From Methanobrevibacter sp. (GTDB lineage: Archaea > Methanobacteriota > Methanobacteria > Methanobacteriales > Methanobacteriaceae): a stretch of 6,453 nucleotides of DNA. Shown piece after piece: positions 6,403 through 6,453 of this stretch. The notes beneath the pieces are model-generated. The model saw nothing but the letters and a program-made list of their open reading frames with translations, was not told where the DNA came from and did no database searches. The stretch's first letter is position 1. Every line of letters starts with the position of its first letter. Location of the stretch: contig JADLKP010000134.1 in NCBI GenBank assembly GCA_016838945.1, positions 1-6,453 on the forward strand, written 5' to 3'. Made by a program: the position numbers and the translations under genes.

Positions 6403-6453
6403 GATAAAAAAGTAATAAAAATTAAGGAAAAATTTTAAAAAATGTAAAAAATA

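Larger units (their letters stand above)
6142..6453. other. AT-rich intergenic/upstream region
   Basis: About 310 bases with very low GC, in sharp contrast to the ALP coding region. It holds the promoter and terminator candidates and most of the doubtful small ORF. Other ORFs here are trivial (for example 11 codons on the plus strand from 6182). No tRNA-like fold, riboswitch or long repeat was seen. Confidence 0.8.

Overview
The window is almost entirely one very large protein gene on the minus strand. It starts at 6127, runs down the whole window without a stop (2042 codons visible) and continues past the left edge, so its C-terminus is not seen. The protein has a signal peptide followed only by extracellular beta-rich modules: a diverged DUF3344-like domain, a CARDB-plus-DUF3344 unit, a right-handed beta-helix with Pmp-like GGAI/FxxN repeats, an Ig-like segment, two more CARDB-plus-DUF3344 units, and the start of what looks like a second beta-helix. 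This is the architecture of the adhesin-like proteins (ALPs) of gut and rumen methanogens. The very AT-rich spacer, the archaeal-type TATA candidate and the domain set together suggest a Methanobrevibacter-like (possibly Methanosphaera-like) member of the Methanobacteriales. The genus call is inference from memory of these families.

Layout from right to left, which is the direction of transcription. 6293-6453 is very AT-rich non-coding DNA with repeated T-tracts (minus strand), a small hairpin beside a T-run, and a TATA/BRE candidate at 6314-6331. 6131-6292 is an uncertain 53-codon hydrophobic ORF that ends three bases before the large gene. 6133-6139 is the Shine-Dalgarno-like site. 6127-1 is the ALP gene.

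Within the gene, the three CARDB-DUF3344 units (about 376-379 residues each) are clear tandem-type paralogues. Unit C (263-1396) is a mosaic: most of it is closest to unit A (4106-5242), but its last part is closest to unit B (1403-2530). This includes a 71-bp stretch identical between B and C, exactly 1140 bp apart and in frame. That points to recombination or gene conversion inside the gene and to a possible natural route for losing or gaining one whole unit.

No RNA gene, mobile element or CRISPR array was seen. All longer plus-strand ORFs are antisense shadows of the ALP gene. No new multi-gene system is visible. The most interesting points are the mosaic repeat structure, the conserved core motif and lone cysteine of the repeat units, and the small leader ORF.
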